Assembly: GCF_900110955.1 (NCBI RefSeq)
Contig: NZ_FOFR01000012.1
Coordinates: 62,001-126,000, forward strand
From: Lentzea xinjiangensis
GTDB lineage: Bacteria > Actinomycetota > Actinomycetes > Mycobacteriales > Pseudonocardiaceae
Reading direction: 5' to 3'
Length of the DNA: 64,000 nucleotides
Part shown: positions 34,607-44,765 of the stretch, piece after piece
How the letters are laid out: the number at the start of each line of letters is the position of its first letter
Position numbering within the stretch: the stretch's first letter is position 1
Made by a program: the position numbers and the translations under genes
Notes under the pieces: model-generated
Told to the model about the DNA's origin: nothing
Seen by the model: the letters and a program-made list of their open reading frames with translations, nothing else
Databases searched by the model: none

Positions 34607-37600
34607 GTGTCTAGGTTGCCGGGCGCTTTCGCGCGCCCTCATTTCGCACGCAACAAAAGATTCTTCGTCCTGTGTCTGCTCATGGCTCTGGTCGGGGGGA
34701 TCGTCGGTCCGTCCTCCGGAGCGGTGCTCGAGGGCTGGTTCGCCCAGCGCGAGGCGCAGCGCCAGCTCGAAGAGGCGATGGCGGGCACTCCGCAGCAGGA
34801 CTGGACCACCGCCGGCAAGGCCGCGGCCCGCCTGAAGCACCGCGACCACGTCGTCGAGGACGGCGTGGCCAACACCGCCGAAGCGCGGTCCGAGCAGGCG
34901 AAGTACCCGCCCATCTCGCGCACGGGGCCGTGGTCGCAGCCCTCCAGCACCACGAAGGTGCTCGACTCGCCGCAACCGCAGGTCAAGGGCTTCGACCAGA
35001 AGACGAGCCAGGAGCTGCCGGAGCGGCGCGAGGAGCACCGGTCGACCTACCGCAACGCCGACGGCACCGACACCACCGTCTACTCGCAGAGCCGGGTGAA
35101 CTTCCGCGACGCCGACGGCAAGTGGCAGCGCGTCGACACCGGCCTGAAGCAGGACGGCACCGGCTGGCGCAACGCCGCCGACGCCGTGACCACCAGGCTG
35201 GCCGGTCGCGCCGACGCGTCGCAGCTCGTCACCCTGGAGCTCGACCGCGACCACTCGATGAGCTACCGCCTGCGGGACGCGGCGCCGGTCGCCGGCCGGG
35301 CCGACGGCAGCGCGGTCACCTACCCCGGGGTGCGCGCGGAGTCCGACCTGCGGATCACCGCCACGCCCGGCGGCTTCAAGGAAGACCTCGTCCTGCACAG
35401 CGCCTCCGCGCCGACGACGTGGTTCTTCCCGTTGCAGCTCAAGGGTCTCAGCGCGAAGGTCGTCGACAACGCGGTCGTGCTGACCGACGGGACGGGCGCC
35501 GAGCGCGCGGTCATCCCCGCGGGCTTCATGACCGACAGCAACGTCGACGCCAACACCGGCGACCCCGCCACCTCCTACGGCGTGCGCTACGAGATCGTCG
35601 ACGGCACCACGCTGAAGGTCGAGCTCGACCGCGCGTGGCTCGCCGACGGCGCCAGGAAGTTCCCGGTCACGGTCGACCCGAGCGTCCTGGAGCGCAAGGC
35701 CGCAACCAGCATGTACGTGCAGCGCACCGGCAGCTCCAGCTTCAGCAGGTCCGACGGCCTGGAGCTCAAGGTCGGCCGCGCCTCCGGCGGCATCAACGCC
35801 ACGACGTACCTGGCGTTCCCCGGCATCGAGAACGACCTGCGCAACCACCGGATCTTCGGCGCGCAGCTCTTCCTGCTCAACTACTACTCCTGGTCGTGCC
35901 GCCCGGCGCCGATGAGCGTGCACCCGGTCACGCAGGGCTGGACCGCGGGCGCCGGTCACACCTACCCCGGTCCCGCCGTCGGCGACGCGGTCGCGTCGAG
36001 CTCGTTCGCGCAGGGCTACATCCCGAGCGGCGCCAACTCCTCGGCCTGCCCCGCGACCGGCCAGGCGATCAACCTCGGTGACGCGGGCCGCGACCTCGTG
36101 CAGCGCTGGGTGAACCACAGCCAGGCCAACTTCGGCCTGAGCCTGCGCGCGTCCGAGACCGACGTGTTCGGCTGGAAGAAGATCGCGGGCCACAACAGCG
36201 CGGTCCCGCCGACCCTCTACGTCACGCACTCGCCGTACAACGCGACCTACCACATCGAGAACGGCGTCCCCGCGCCCCCGGTCACGCGCAACCAGGACGG
36301 CGTGATCAAGGTCAAGGTCACCAACCTGGGCAGGGACACCTGGCGGCCGGGCGAGTACTTCCTCGCGTACCGCCGCTTCGACGCCCGCGGTGGCTACCAG
36401 GCCGAGACCGAGTCCGCGCAGCTGCCGCACGACGTGCCGCGCGGTCAGTCCGTGACGCTGGACGCGAAGATCGGCAGGGTCGAGCCGGGGCAGTACAGCC
36501 TCGAGTTCACCATGGTGCACAAGGGCGTCAAGGTCTTCACCGACGAACAGGTGCCACCCGCGCGCCTGGGTCTGCAGGTGTTCGACGTGCCGCCGATCGT
36601 CACCGGTCAGTACCCGCCGAACGGGCACTCCGCGACCTCGCTCGCGCAGCAGCTGTGGGTCAACGCCACCGACGTCGACGCGCCGGGCGGGTCCCAGCTC
36701 AAGTACCGCTTCGAGGTCTGCGAGGCCGACCGGGAGAACAAGCCGGTCGCCGGCTCGTGCTTCGACTCCGGCCGCGTCGACCGTCCCACGTGGACCATCC
36801 CGGCCGGCAAGATCCGCTGGAGCAAGACCTACCTGTGGCGGGCCTTCGCGTTCGACGGCAGCTCCGAGAGCGAGGCGCTGCCGTTCAGCGCCCTGCTGAC
36901 GAACGTGCCGCAGCCCGAGGTCACCTCGCAGATCGGCGCCGCGCCCTACAGCGGCGGTGACCGCGACTTCAACCCGGTCAACGGCAACTACACCTCGGCC
37001 GCGATCGACGCCTCGCTCGCCACCGTCGGGCCCGACCTGACGCTGGCGCGCACCTACAACAGCCTCGACCCGCGCCGTGACCTCGCGTTCGGCTCCGGCT
37101 GGGTGTCGCGGCTCGACATGCGCGTCGTCGAGGACACCGATGGTTCCGGCAACGTCGTCGTCACCTACCCGGACGGCCAGACCGTGCGCTTCGGTGCGCA
37201 CCGCAACACCGACGGCACGTTCGACCGCACCTACGCGCCGCCGCCCGGCCGGTTCGCCACGTTCTTCCTGGAGACCATCGACGGCTCCCAGACGTACGTG
37301 CTCGTCGACAAGGCGGCCAACCACTACAAGTTCCGCAAGCTCGACGGCCGCCTGATCGAGATCCACGACGCGCACCGCCGGGGCGTGAAGCTCACCTACG
37401 GCCTGCCCGACGTCGGCCCGACCCGCATCACCAGCACGGTGAGCAACCGCCAGCTACGCCTGGAGTGGGGCACCAACAAGCACGTCAAGCGGGCCTTCAT
37501 CCAGGAGTCCGAGAGCAAGGTCCTGGAGTGGAAGTACACCTACGACACCACGGACCCGCACAAGCTCATCTCGGTCTGCAACCCGAAGAGCGAGTGCACG

Positions 37601-40600
37601 ACCTACGACTACGAGCAGGGCTCGCACTACCGCAGCGTGGTGCTCGACTCACGGCCCAAGCACTACTGGCGGCTCGGTGAGACCACCGGCGACAGCGCGC
37701 GCAGCGAGATCCTGACGAACCTCGGCAAGGACGCGGCGAAGTTCAAGGACGTCCAGCTCGGCAAGGCGAGCCCGCTCGACGGCAACCAGAACCCCGCCGC
37801 CGGCTTCAACGGCACGTCGTCGGTCGTGGAGCTGCCGCGCGACGCGGTGCGCCTGAGCCGTGACGTCGCCGTCGAGATGTGGTTCCGCACCACCGGCAAC
37901 GGCCCGTTGCTCGGCTACCAGAACAAGGCGGTCGGCGAGGACGCCACCAGCGGTGTGCCGATGCTGTACGTCGGCACGGACGGCAAGCTGCGCGGCCAGT
38001 TCTGGAACGGTCGCGTCGCCCCGCTGACCTCGGCCGCCGCCGTCAACGACGGCAACTGGCACCACGTCGTGCTCACCGGCGCGGTCTCCAAGCAGCAGCT
38101 GTTCGTCGACGGCGTGCAGCAGGGCGGGGACCTCGACGGCGACATCGACCACGCGAACCTGAGCTTCGCGCAGGCCGGCGCCGCCTACGCCCCGGTCGAG
38201 GGCGACTGGCCCGGCTACGGGGCGGGCAAGCGCCGCTTCTTCACCGGTGAGGTCGACGAGGTCGCGGTCTACGAGCACTCGCTGGGGCTGCCGGCGGTCA
38301 AGGCGCACATCGCCGAGAAGGCGCAGGCGCCGCACCTGACCAAGATCACGCTGCCGAGCGGCCGGACGGCGAGCACCATCGCCTACGACCACGGCAACGA
38401 CCGGGTGCGCGAGGTCGTCGACGCCGACGGCGGGAAGTGGAAGATCGAGCAGCCGGTCATGACCGGCTCCGAGGACAACCTGATCCGCACGGTCGGGGTC
38501 ACCGACCCCGGTGAGCGGCCGCACAGCTACGACTACGACGCCAAGCGGTCGCGGATCCTGCGCTACACCTCGCCGATCGGCATGAGCACGCGGCCGGAGG
38601 ACCGGCTGCCCCAGCCCGCGGCGCCGACGACGAACCCGAACTGCCAGCCCGCGTCCGGGGTGGAGGACGGCGCGCCCGTCTTCTGCGTCGGCAAGGGCGG
38701 CACCACGCCGCCGCAGATCGTCGACTCCACCGGCAAGACCCGCGGTGTGCGCAGCTACGACTACGACGCGTCCGGGTTCCAGAGCACCATCACCGACGAG
38801 CTGGGCAACCAGGTCAAGATGGTGAACGACGAGCGCGGCAACGTGAAGCAGACGACGACCTGCCGCCGCAGCGGCACGGACTGCTCCACGAGCTACGTCG
38901 AGCACTTCCTCAACCCGGCCGACTTCACCGACCCGCGCAACGACAAGGTGATCGGCGAGCGCGACGCCCGTTCGTCCGGGCCGGCCGACGACAGGTACCT
39001 GGACAGGTCCGAGTACGACGTCCACGGCAACCTCGTCACCGGCACCGCCGCGGGTGGCCAGGTCGTGACCCACCGCTACTCGACCGACTCGTCCGACCAG
39101 GCGGCCGACGGCGGCAACGTCCCGGCGGGCCTCGTGATGAGCACCCAGCAGACCGGCTCGGGCACGACGCTCTACAGCTACTTCCGCAACGGCGACCTGG
39201 AGTCGGAGACCTCGCCGACCGGCCTGAAGACGTCGTACAAGTACGACTCGCTCGGCCGCAAGACCGAGGAGACCGAGTCGTCGCCGTCCACCCCGCCGGT
39301 CACGACCAAGTACACCTACGACGACCTGTCCCGCGTCGTGGCGACGACCGATCCGGCCATCACCAACACGGTCAGCGGCGTCGTGCACACGAGGGAGACG
39401 CGCAGCACGTTCGACGCCGACGGCAACCGCACGAAGCTGGAGGCCGTCGACCTGACCGGCGGTGACGCGCCGCGCGTCGCGACGTTCGGCTACGACGACC
39501 GCGGCCGCCTCGCCGAGGAGGTCGACGCCGAGGGCAACAAGACGAGCCACGGCTACGACCACTTCGGCAACAAGATGTGGACGGTCAGCCCCGGCGGTGT
39601 CCGCACCGACTTCACCTACACGGCCCGCAACAAGATCGCCGAGGTCTGGCTGCGCGGCTACACCGGTGACCCGGTCGACCCGACGCGTCCCAACGAGGGC
39701 CAGAACGACCAGGACGACGTCGACGCGCCCACCAAGCCGGGCAAGGACTCGCTGCTCGTCCACAGCTACCTGTACGACCTCGCCGGCAGGCTCCACGCCG
39801 ACGTCGACGCGATGGGCCGCACGACGAAGTACGCGTACTACCGGGACAACTCGCTGCGCGCGATCGTCGCGGTCGGCGCGGGCAGGGACGCCGACGGCAA
39901 CCGCCGCGACATCACCGTGCAGGACAACGCCTACGACCCGGCCGGGCACCTGGTCCGGCAGGTCGTCGCGGGCGGGCTCGTCACCGAGTACGAGGTCGAC
40001 GAGGCCGGGCGCACCAGGAAGACGGTGCAGGACCCCGGCGGCCTGGCCCGCACCACCGAGCTGACCTACGACGCGGCCGGGCAGGTCAAGCGGGTCGTGA
40101 AGACCGGCAACCCGTCCAACTTCCCCGCCACCTCCTCGGTCACCGAGGTCGTCGACTTCGAGTACGACGCGATGGGCCGGCAGACCAAGGAGATCGTCCA
40201 CAGGGGAGCCGCCGACCCGCTCGTCACCGAGCGGACCTACGACGCCTACGACCGGGTCAGGACCGAGGTGGACCCGCGCGGTGTCGCGGACCCGGCCAGG
40301 CGGGCCGAGTACACCAACTCCTACACCTACGACGCGAAGGGCCAGCTCGTCCAGCTCACCGGTCCGCTGGTCAAGGCCGAGGAGAACGGTGCTCCCGCGC
40401 AGGACGCGCGTGCCAGGATCACCAGCGGCTACAACACCTTCGGCCAGGTGACGCACCACCGCGACGCGAAGAACGACGTCACCGAGACGACGTTCGACAA
40501 GCTCGGCCGCCAGGTCGCGAAGAAGTCGCCGGGCTACACCCCGCCCGGTGCGACCGAGGCGATCGTGCCGGAGGTGCGCACCGAGTACGAGCCGGACGGC

Positions 40601-43600
40601 AAGGTCAGCGCGGTGATCGACGCCGGCGGCGCGGTCACGCGGTTCCGCTACAACCAGCTCGGCCAGCTCGTGGAGAAGGTGCTGCCCTCGCCGGACGCGC
40701 CCACCCAGCCGGGAGCGAAGACCTCCTACGTCCACACGCGCACCGGTGAGCTGCTGACCACGACGGACCCGTCGGGCGCGATCACGAAGCAGGTCTACGA
40801 CGACCTGAAGCGCCCGATCGCGGCTACGCAGATCGAGCGCAAGCCGCGGGCCGCCGTGTTCACGTCGACCTTCTCCTACGACGACGCGGGCCGGGTGCTC
40901 AAGTCGACCAACCCGGCCGGCGACGTGTCCGAGCAGGTCTACGACAAGCTCGGCCAGCGGATCCGCAGCATCGACCCGGACGGCGCGAAGACCGAGTTCG
41001 GCTACGACGGCGCGGGTCGCGAGGTCCGCACGGTCGACGGCATGGGCCGGATCACCGACCGCGTCTACAACCAGGTCGGCTGGCTCACCGGCACGCTGAA
41101 CCTCGCCCCGGACGGCTCGTTCATCCGCGGTGAGCAGCTCAAGCACGACGCCGTCGGCAACGTGGTCGAGGAGATCGACGCGCTCGGCCGGTCCACGAAG
41201 TTCACCTACGACGCGGCCGACCGCCTGGTGAAGCAGGTGGAGCCGGTGTCGGCCACCGACTCGATCACCACGACGTTCGGCTACAGCGTCGCCGACCAGC
41301 GCACCCGCACGACGGACGGCCGGGGCAACTCGACCATCACGACGTACAACGCGCTGGGCCTGCCGGAGAAGGTGATCGAGCCGGCGACGACCGCGCACCC
41401 GAACGAGGCCGACCGCACGTGGACCACCACGTACGACAAGCGCGGCCTCGCGACCAAGGTGCAGGTGCCGGGTGGCATCACGCGCGAACGGACCTACGAC
41501 GCGCTGGGCAGGCTCCGCACGGAGTCCGGTTCCGGTGCCGCCCACGCCACGCAGACCCGCACCCGCGACTACGACGAGCGCGGCCTGGTCGTGGGCGTCA
41601 ACGCCCGCAACACCAAGAACGTCTACACCTACAACGACCGCGGCCAGCTCCTGACCGCGACCGGCCCGTCCGGGAACTCGTCGTTCGGCTACGACGCGGC
41701 GGGCAGGCTGACCACGAAGACCGACGCGGCCGGCACCAACACGTTCACGTACCTGAAGGGGCGCCTGTCGTCCATTCAGGACGGCGTGACCAACGCGTTG
41801 CAGTCCCTGGCCTACAACGCCGCCGGTGACCTCGACCGCATCACGTACGGACCGGACGCCATCCGCAAGTACGAGTACGACGACCTCGGCCGCGAGAAGG
41901 CCGACAAGATCGAGACGTCGACGGGGGCGACGATCGGGTCCATCACCTACGGGTACGACCTGAACGACCAGTTGACGTCGAAGGTCACCACCGGCACCGC
42001 CGGTGCGTCGACGAACACCTACGGCTACGACCACGCGGGTCGCATGACCTCGTGGACCTCCAACGGTGTCACGACCGACTACGGGTGGGACAAGTCGGGC
42101 AACCGCGTGCGCGCGGGCGACAAGGTCTCGACGTTCGACCAGCGCAACCGCCTGGAGAGCGACGGCGACTACACCTACACGTACTCGGCGCGCGGCACTC
42201 TGGAGGGACGCACGTCGTCGGGCCTGACCGACACGTACGGCTGGGATGCCTTCGACCAGGCCGTGTTGCGCGGCAGCACGACGTTCACCTACGACGGCCT
42301 GGGCCGCATGATCGGCCGCAACGGCGGCACGTTCGCCTACGCCGGCTTCGGGATCGACCCGGTGTCGGACGGCGAGTCGCTGTTCAGCCGCGGCATCGAC
42401 GACTCGCTGCTGGCCGTCGGAACCGGTGACCAGAAGAAGCTGACGGTCAGCGACCGCCACGGCGACGTCGTCGGCACCCTGCGGCCGGGCGGTTCGTCCA
42501 TCGAGGACTCCGTCGCCTACGACCCGTTCGGCAAGCGCGTCGCCGGCACGGGCCTGAAGGTGGGCTACCAGGGCGACTGGACGGACCCGGAGTCCGGCGA
42601 GGTCAACATGGGCGCCCGCTGGTACAGCCCGAGCACGGGCTCGTTCACCAGCCGCGACTCGATCGTCCTGCCGTCCTCCCCGTCCATCGCGATGAACCGC
42701 TACACCTACGGCGCCGGTTCGCCGATGAACTACGACGACCCGGACGGCCACTTCTTCGGCTGGATCAAGGAGAAGGCCAAGCAGGTCGGCAACGCGATCT
42801 CCGACGGCGCGAAGGCGGCGTGGAACTGGGCCAAGACCGACGGCCTGGAGTTCGTCAAGGAGGTCTCCGGCTACAACGACATCAAGGGCTGCCTCACCAA
42901 CCCCAGCTGGGGCGGGTGCGCCATGGCCGCGCTGAACTTCATCCCGGCCGGCAAGGTCGTGAACCTCGCCGCCAAGGGCATCAAGGCGGGCGTGAAGGCG
43001 GTCAAGGCCACCAAGATCGGCAGGGCGGCCGAGAACATCGGCGGCGGCCTGAAGTCCGCGGGCGGCATCATGCGCGCGGCGGGCAAGGTCATCACCGAGG
43101 TCAAGTGGGTGAAGATCGGCGGCAAGCTCGTCAAGCAAACCGTCTCCCGCGTGGTCAAGGGCGCGGCGAAGTATGGGGCGGGAGCAGCGAGAGCGGTGGC
43201 CCGGTCAGCGGGCGACATCATCCGCGCGATGCCGGGCCACGCCTTCGCGAAGATGGCGGCCGAACAGGCGGCGAAGCGCATCCCGCCGTCCACGTTCGCG
43301 GCCCTGCGCAAGCCGATGGTCGCGGCCAAGGACCTGGTCGTCACCTCACCGTTCTCGCCCGCCAGCATCGTCAGCCACGCGCTCGACAACGTGGTGGACG
43401 GCGGCGCGGTCCTGGACTTCTTCCGCACGATGGTGCTGAAGAACACCGACGACGTCATCAAGGAGGCCCCGGCCGCGGCGCGGATGGGCTCCGAGGTGGC
43501 GCAGGGCGCCGGCGCGAAGCTCGACGACGTGGCCCGGCCGGGCCGGTCGGGCGGTTCGCGCTCCGACGACCTGGCGGACGGTGCCGCGGGTGCGGCCTGC

Positions 43601-44488
43601 TCGCTGGCGTCCCGCCTCGGGGTCACCAACAGCTTCGCGCCGGGCACGTTGGTGCTGATGGCCGACGGGTCGCGCAAGAAGATCGAGGACGTGCGGGCCG
43701 GCGACCGGGTTCTCGCCAAGGACCCGACGACGGGCAAGTTCGGTGCGCGCGAGGTCACCGAGGTCCGGTCGAAGGTGTCCGAGCGGACGATGGTCGAGCT
43801 GACCGACTCGTCGGGCGGCAAGATCCAGGCGACCGACGAGCACCCCTTCTGGGTGGAGTCGGAGAAGCGGTGGGTCAAGGCTGCCGACCTCCGGCCTTCT
43901 TACCGGTTCCTGACCGCGGACAACCGGTCCGCGGAGGTCACGGGGACCCGGTCGTGGAGCGGGGTTCAGCAGGTCCACAACTTCACTGTTGATGGGCTGC
44001 ACACGTACTTCGTGGCTTCGTCGAGGGAGGCTGCCCCACTCCTCGTCCACAACGAGGGCAGCACCCCGCCGATCGAGTCGATGGGTGACGGGTGCGAGCT
44101 CCGCGACCCGTTCTCGATTCGGTTCACGCAGAAGACCGCGGGCTGGAACTACTCGAACGGCGGCAACATCAACGATTTCGTCCAGGCGATCCGCAGCGGG
44201 AACGTCGACTGGAGCCGGTTCGAGCCCGTTCGGCTGGTGCAGCGGCCGAGCGGCCTGTTCTCCCTGGACAACCGCCGCCTGGTCGCATTCCAGATGGCCG
44301 ACGCCGCGATCCCCGCGGTGATGGCGCCCGACAACGACGAGACCGATGATGTGTGGCGCAAGCACTACAACACCCAAACCGATGGTGTGGGCATCTCGAT
44401 CCGCAAGAACCGCAAGGACAAGGTAGGCAAGTGGTGGCCGGGCGTCAGAGGTGTGTCCCCTGACTGGGACATCACGCAAGGCCCGTGA
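34607..44488 (+). CDS. Giant secreted RHS/YD-repeat polymorphic toxin with Hint and ParB-like C-terminus
   Basis: The 3,293-residue product is a polymorphic toxin. A long N-terminal signal region (about 1-45) contains FFVLCLLMALVGG. Next come an Asp-rich extracellular region, a DNRLRE-like domain (about 362-541) and a laminin G-like domain (about 1012-1235, with HYWRLGETTGD and WHHVVLTG). A long YD-repeat shell (about 1240-2720) is closed by the RHS core NMGARWYSPSTGSFTSRDS and NRYTYGAGSPMNYDDPDGH. A helical pretoxin region, a Hint autoprocessing domain (3008-3149, NSFAPGTLVLMADG to LLVHNE) and a variable effector of about 144 residues follow. The effector has a ParB/sulfiredoxin-like LDNRRLVAFQMAD motif at about 3220. 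GTG 34607 has GGGGGAAGG upstream; the frame opens at 34499. Confidence 0.9.
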   Translation: MSRLPGAFARPHFARNKRFFVLCLLMALVGGIVGPSSGAVLEGWFAQREAQRQLEEAMAGTPQQDWTTAGKAAARLKHRDHVVEDGVANTAEARSEQAKYPPISRTGPWSQPSSTTKVLDSPQPQVKGFDQKTSQELPERREEHRSTYRNADGTDTTVYSQSRVNFRDADGKWQRVDTGLKQDGTGWRNAADAVTTRLAGRADASQLVTLELDRDHSMSYRLRDAAPVAGRADGSAVTYPGVRAESDLRITATPGGFKEDLVLHSASAPTTWFFPLQLKGLSAKVVDNAVVLTDGTGAERAVIPAGFMTDSNVDANTGDPATSYGVRYEIVDGTTLKVELDRAWLADGARKFPVTVDPSVLERKAATSMYVQRTGSSSFSRSDGLELKVGRASGGINATTYLAFPGIENDLRNHRIFGAQLFLLNYYSWSCRPAPMSVHPVTQGWTAGAGHTYPGPAVGDAVASSSFAQGYIPSGANSSACPATGQAINLGDAGRDLVQRWVNHSQANFGLSLRASETDVFGWKKIAGHNSAVPPTLYVTHSPYNATYHIENGVPAPPVTRNQDGVIKVKVTNLGRDTWRPGEYFLAYRRFDARGGYQAETESAQLPHDVPRGQSVTLDAKIGRVEPGQYSLEFTMVHKGVKVFTDEQVPPARLGLQVFDVPPIVTGQYPPNGHSATSLAQQLWVNATDVDAPGGSQLKYRFEVCEADRENKPVAGSCFDSGRVDRPTWTIPAGKIRWSKTYLWRAFAFDGSSESEALPFSALLTNVPQPEVTSQIGAAPYSGGDRDFNPVNGNYTSAAIDASLATVGPDLTLARTYNSLDPRRDLAFGSGWVSRLDMRVVEDTDGSGNVVVTYPDGQTVRFGAHRNTDGTFDRTYAPPPGRFATFFLETIDGSQTYVLVDKAANHYKFRKLDGRLIEIHDAHRRGVKLTYGLPDVGPTRITSTVSNRQLRLEWGTNKHVKRAFIQESESKVLEWKYTYDTTDPHKLISVCNPKSECTTYDYEQGSHYRSVVLDSRPKHYWRLGETTGDSARSEILTNLGKDAAKFKDVQLGKASPLDGNQNPAAGFNGTSSVVELPRDAVRLSRDVAVEMWFRTTGNGPLLGYQNKAVGEDATSGVPMLYVGTDGKLRGQFWNGRVAPLTSAAAVNDGNWHHVVLTGAVSKQQLFVDGVQQGGDLDGDIDHANLSFAQAGAAYAPVEGDWPGYGAGKRRFFTGEVDEVAVYEHSLGLPAVKAHIAEKAQAPHLTKITLPSGRTASTIAYDHGNDRVREVVDADGGKWKIEQPVMTGSEDNLIRTVGVTDPGERPHSYDYDAKRSRILRYTSPIGMSTRPEDRLPQPAAPTTNPNCQPASGVEDGAPVFCVGKGGTTPPQIVDSTGKTRGVRSYDYDASGFQSTITDELGNQVKMVNDERGNVKQTTTCRRSGTDCSTSYVEHFLNPADFTDPRNDKVIGERDARSSGPADDRYLDRSEYDVHGNLVTGTAAGGQVVTHRYSTDSSDQAADGGNVPAGLVMSTQQTGSGTTLYSYFRNGDLESETSPTGLKTSYKYDSLGRKTEETESSPSTPPVTTKYTYDDLSRVVATTDPAITNTVSGVVHTRETRSTFDADGNRTKLEAVDLTGGDAPRVATFGYDDRGRLAEEVDAEGNKTSHGYDHFGNKMWTVSPGGVRTDFTYTARNKIAEVWLRGYTGDPVDPTRPNEGQNDQDDVDAPTKPGKDSLLVHSYLYDLAGRLHADVDAMGRTTKYAYYRDNSLRAIVAVGAGRDADGNRRDITVQDNAYDPAGHLVRQVVAGGLVTEYEVDEAGRTRKTVQDPGGLARTTELTYDAAGQVKRVVKTGNPSNFPATSSVTEVVDFEYDAMGRQTKEIVHRGAADPLVTERTYDAYDRVRTEVDPRGVADPARRAEYTNSYTYDAKGQLVQLTGPLVKAEENGAPAQDARARITSGYNTFGQVTHHRDAKNDVTETTFDKLGRQVAKKSPGYTPPGATEAIVPEVRTEYEPDGKVSAVIDAGGAVTRFRYNQLGQLVEKVLPSPDAPTQPGAKTSYVHTRTGELLTTTDPSGAITKQVYDDLKRPIAATQIERKPRAAVFTSTFSYDDAGRVLKSTNPAGDVSEQVYDKLGQRIRSIDPDGAKTEFGYDGAGREVRTVDGMGRITDRVYNQVGWLTGTLNLAPDGSFIRGEQLKHDAVGNVVEEIDALGRSTKFTYDAADRLVKQVEPVSATDSITTTFGYSVADQRTRTTDGRGNSTITTYNALGLPEKVIEPATTAHPNEADRTWTTTYDKRGLATKVQVPGGITRERTYDALGRLRTESGSGAAHATQTRTRDYDERGLVVGVNARNTKNVYTYNDRGQLLTATGPSGNSSFGYDAAGRLTTKTDAAGTNTFTYLKGRLSSIQDGVTNALQSLAYNAAGDLDRITYGPDAIRKYEYDDLGREKADKIETSTGATIGSITYGYDLNDQLTSKVTTGTAGASTNTYGYDHAGRMTSWTSNGVTTDYGWDKSGNRVRAGDKVSTFDQRNRLESDGDYTYTYSARGTLEGRTSSGLTDTYGWDAFDQAVLRGSTTFTYDGLGRMIGRNGGTFAYAGFGIDPVSDGESLFSRGIDDSLLAVGTGDQKKLTVSDRHGDVVGTLRPGGSSIEDSVAYDPFGKRVAGTGLKVGYQGDWTDPESGEVNMGARWYSPSTGSFTSRDSIVLPSSPSIAMNRYTYGAGSPMNYDDPDGHFFGWIKEKAKQVGNAISDGAKAAWNWAKTDGLEFVKEVSGYNDIKGCLTNPSWGGCAMAALNFIPAGKVVNLAAKGIKAGVKAVKATKIGRAAENIGGGLKSAGGIMRAAGKVITEVKWVKIGGKLVKQTVSRVVKGAAKYGAGAARAVARSAGDIIRAMPGHAFAKMAAEQAAKRIPPSTFAALRKPMVAAKDLVVTSPFSPASIVSHALDNVVDGGAVLDFFRTMVLKNTDDVIKEAPAAARMGSEVAQGAGAKLDDVARPGRSGGSRSDDLADGAAGAACSLASRLGVTNSFAPGTLVLMADGSRKKIEDVRAGDRVLAKDPTTGKFGAREVTEVRSKVSERTMVELTDSSGGKIQATDEHPFWVESEKRWVKAADLRPSYRFLTADNRSAEVTGTRSWSGVQQVHNFTVDGLHTYFVASSREAAPLLVHNEGSTPPIESMGDGCELRDPFSIRFTQKTAGWNYSNGGNINDFVQAIRSGNVDWSRFEPVRLVQRPSGLFSLDNRRLVAFQMADAAIPAVMAPDNDETDDVWRKHYNTQTDGVGISIRKNRKDKVGKWWPGVRGVSPDWDITQGP

Positions 44489-44499
44489 AAGGAGGCGGT

Positions 44500-44760
44500 A
44501 TGGCACTGGCCAGGCGTCCGGATGACGTGAAGAGCCGTGAGGATCTCTTCGACTTCATCACGGATCTCGCCGAGGAGTTCGAGACGGGCAACACCGCGGG
44601 TTGGCGAAACCGGACGTTGCCGGAGTATCTCGACGGGATGAGCAGTTGGCTGCTCGCTGCGGATGGTGCCTACCGCAACCTGAAGGGCACACCGGTGCCC
44701 GAGCAGCCGACCTGGGAGCTCGTCGCCTGGATGTTGTGGGCGGCGACCGACCACGAGTGA
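44500..44760 (+). CDS. Probable immunity protein for the RHS toxin (DUF7660-like)
   Basis: The 86-residue acidic cytoplasmic protein starts 11 bases after the toxin stop, with AAAGGAGG four bases before its ATG. That is strong, coupled expression, as expected for an immunity gene. The pattern SREDLFDFITDLAEEF, NRTLPEYLDGMSSWL and PTWELVAWMLWAATDHE matches, from memory, small proteins now grouped as DUF7660, which often follow polymorphic toxins. It has no signal or membrane segment. Neutralisation of the C-terminal effector by direct binding is inferred from position and size. A terminator follows six bases after the stop. Confidence 0.75.
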   Translation: MALARRPDDVKSREDLFDFITDLAEEFETGNTAGWRNRTLPEYLDGMSSWLLAADGAYRNLKGTPVPEQPTWELVAWMLWAATDHE

Positions 44761-44765
44761 GCAAC

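Noticed and set aside
36900..42780. YD repeats of the RHS gene as a DNA tandem repeat
   Set aside because: The periodicity is in the protein (YDxxGR-like motifs); the DNA copies are too diverged to be a separate nucleotide repeat.
37649..43138. Open frame of 1,829 codons on the minus strand inside the RHS gene
   Set aside because: It lies wholly antisense to the well-supported RHS gene, its product is Val/Arg/Asp-rich without domains, and long antisense frames are expected in DNA with this third-position GC.
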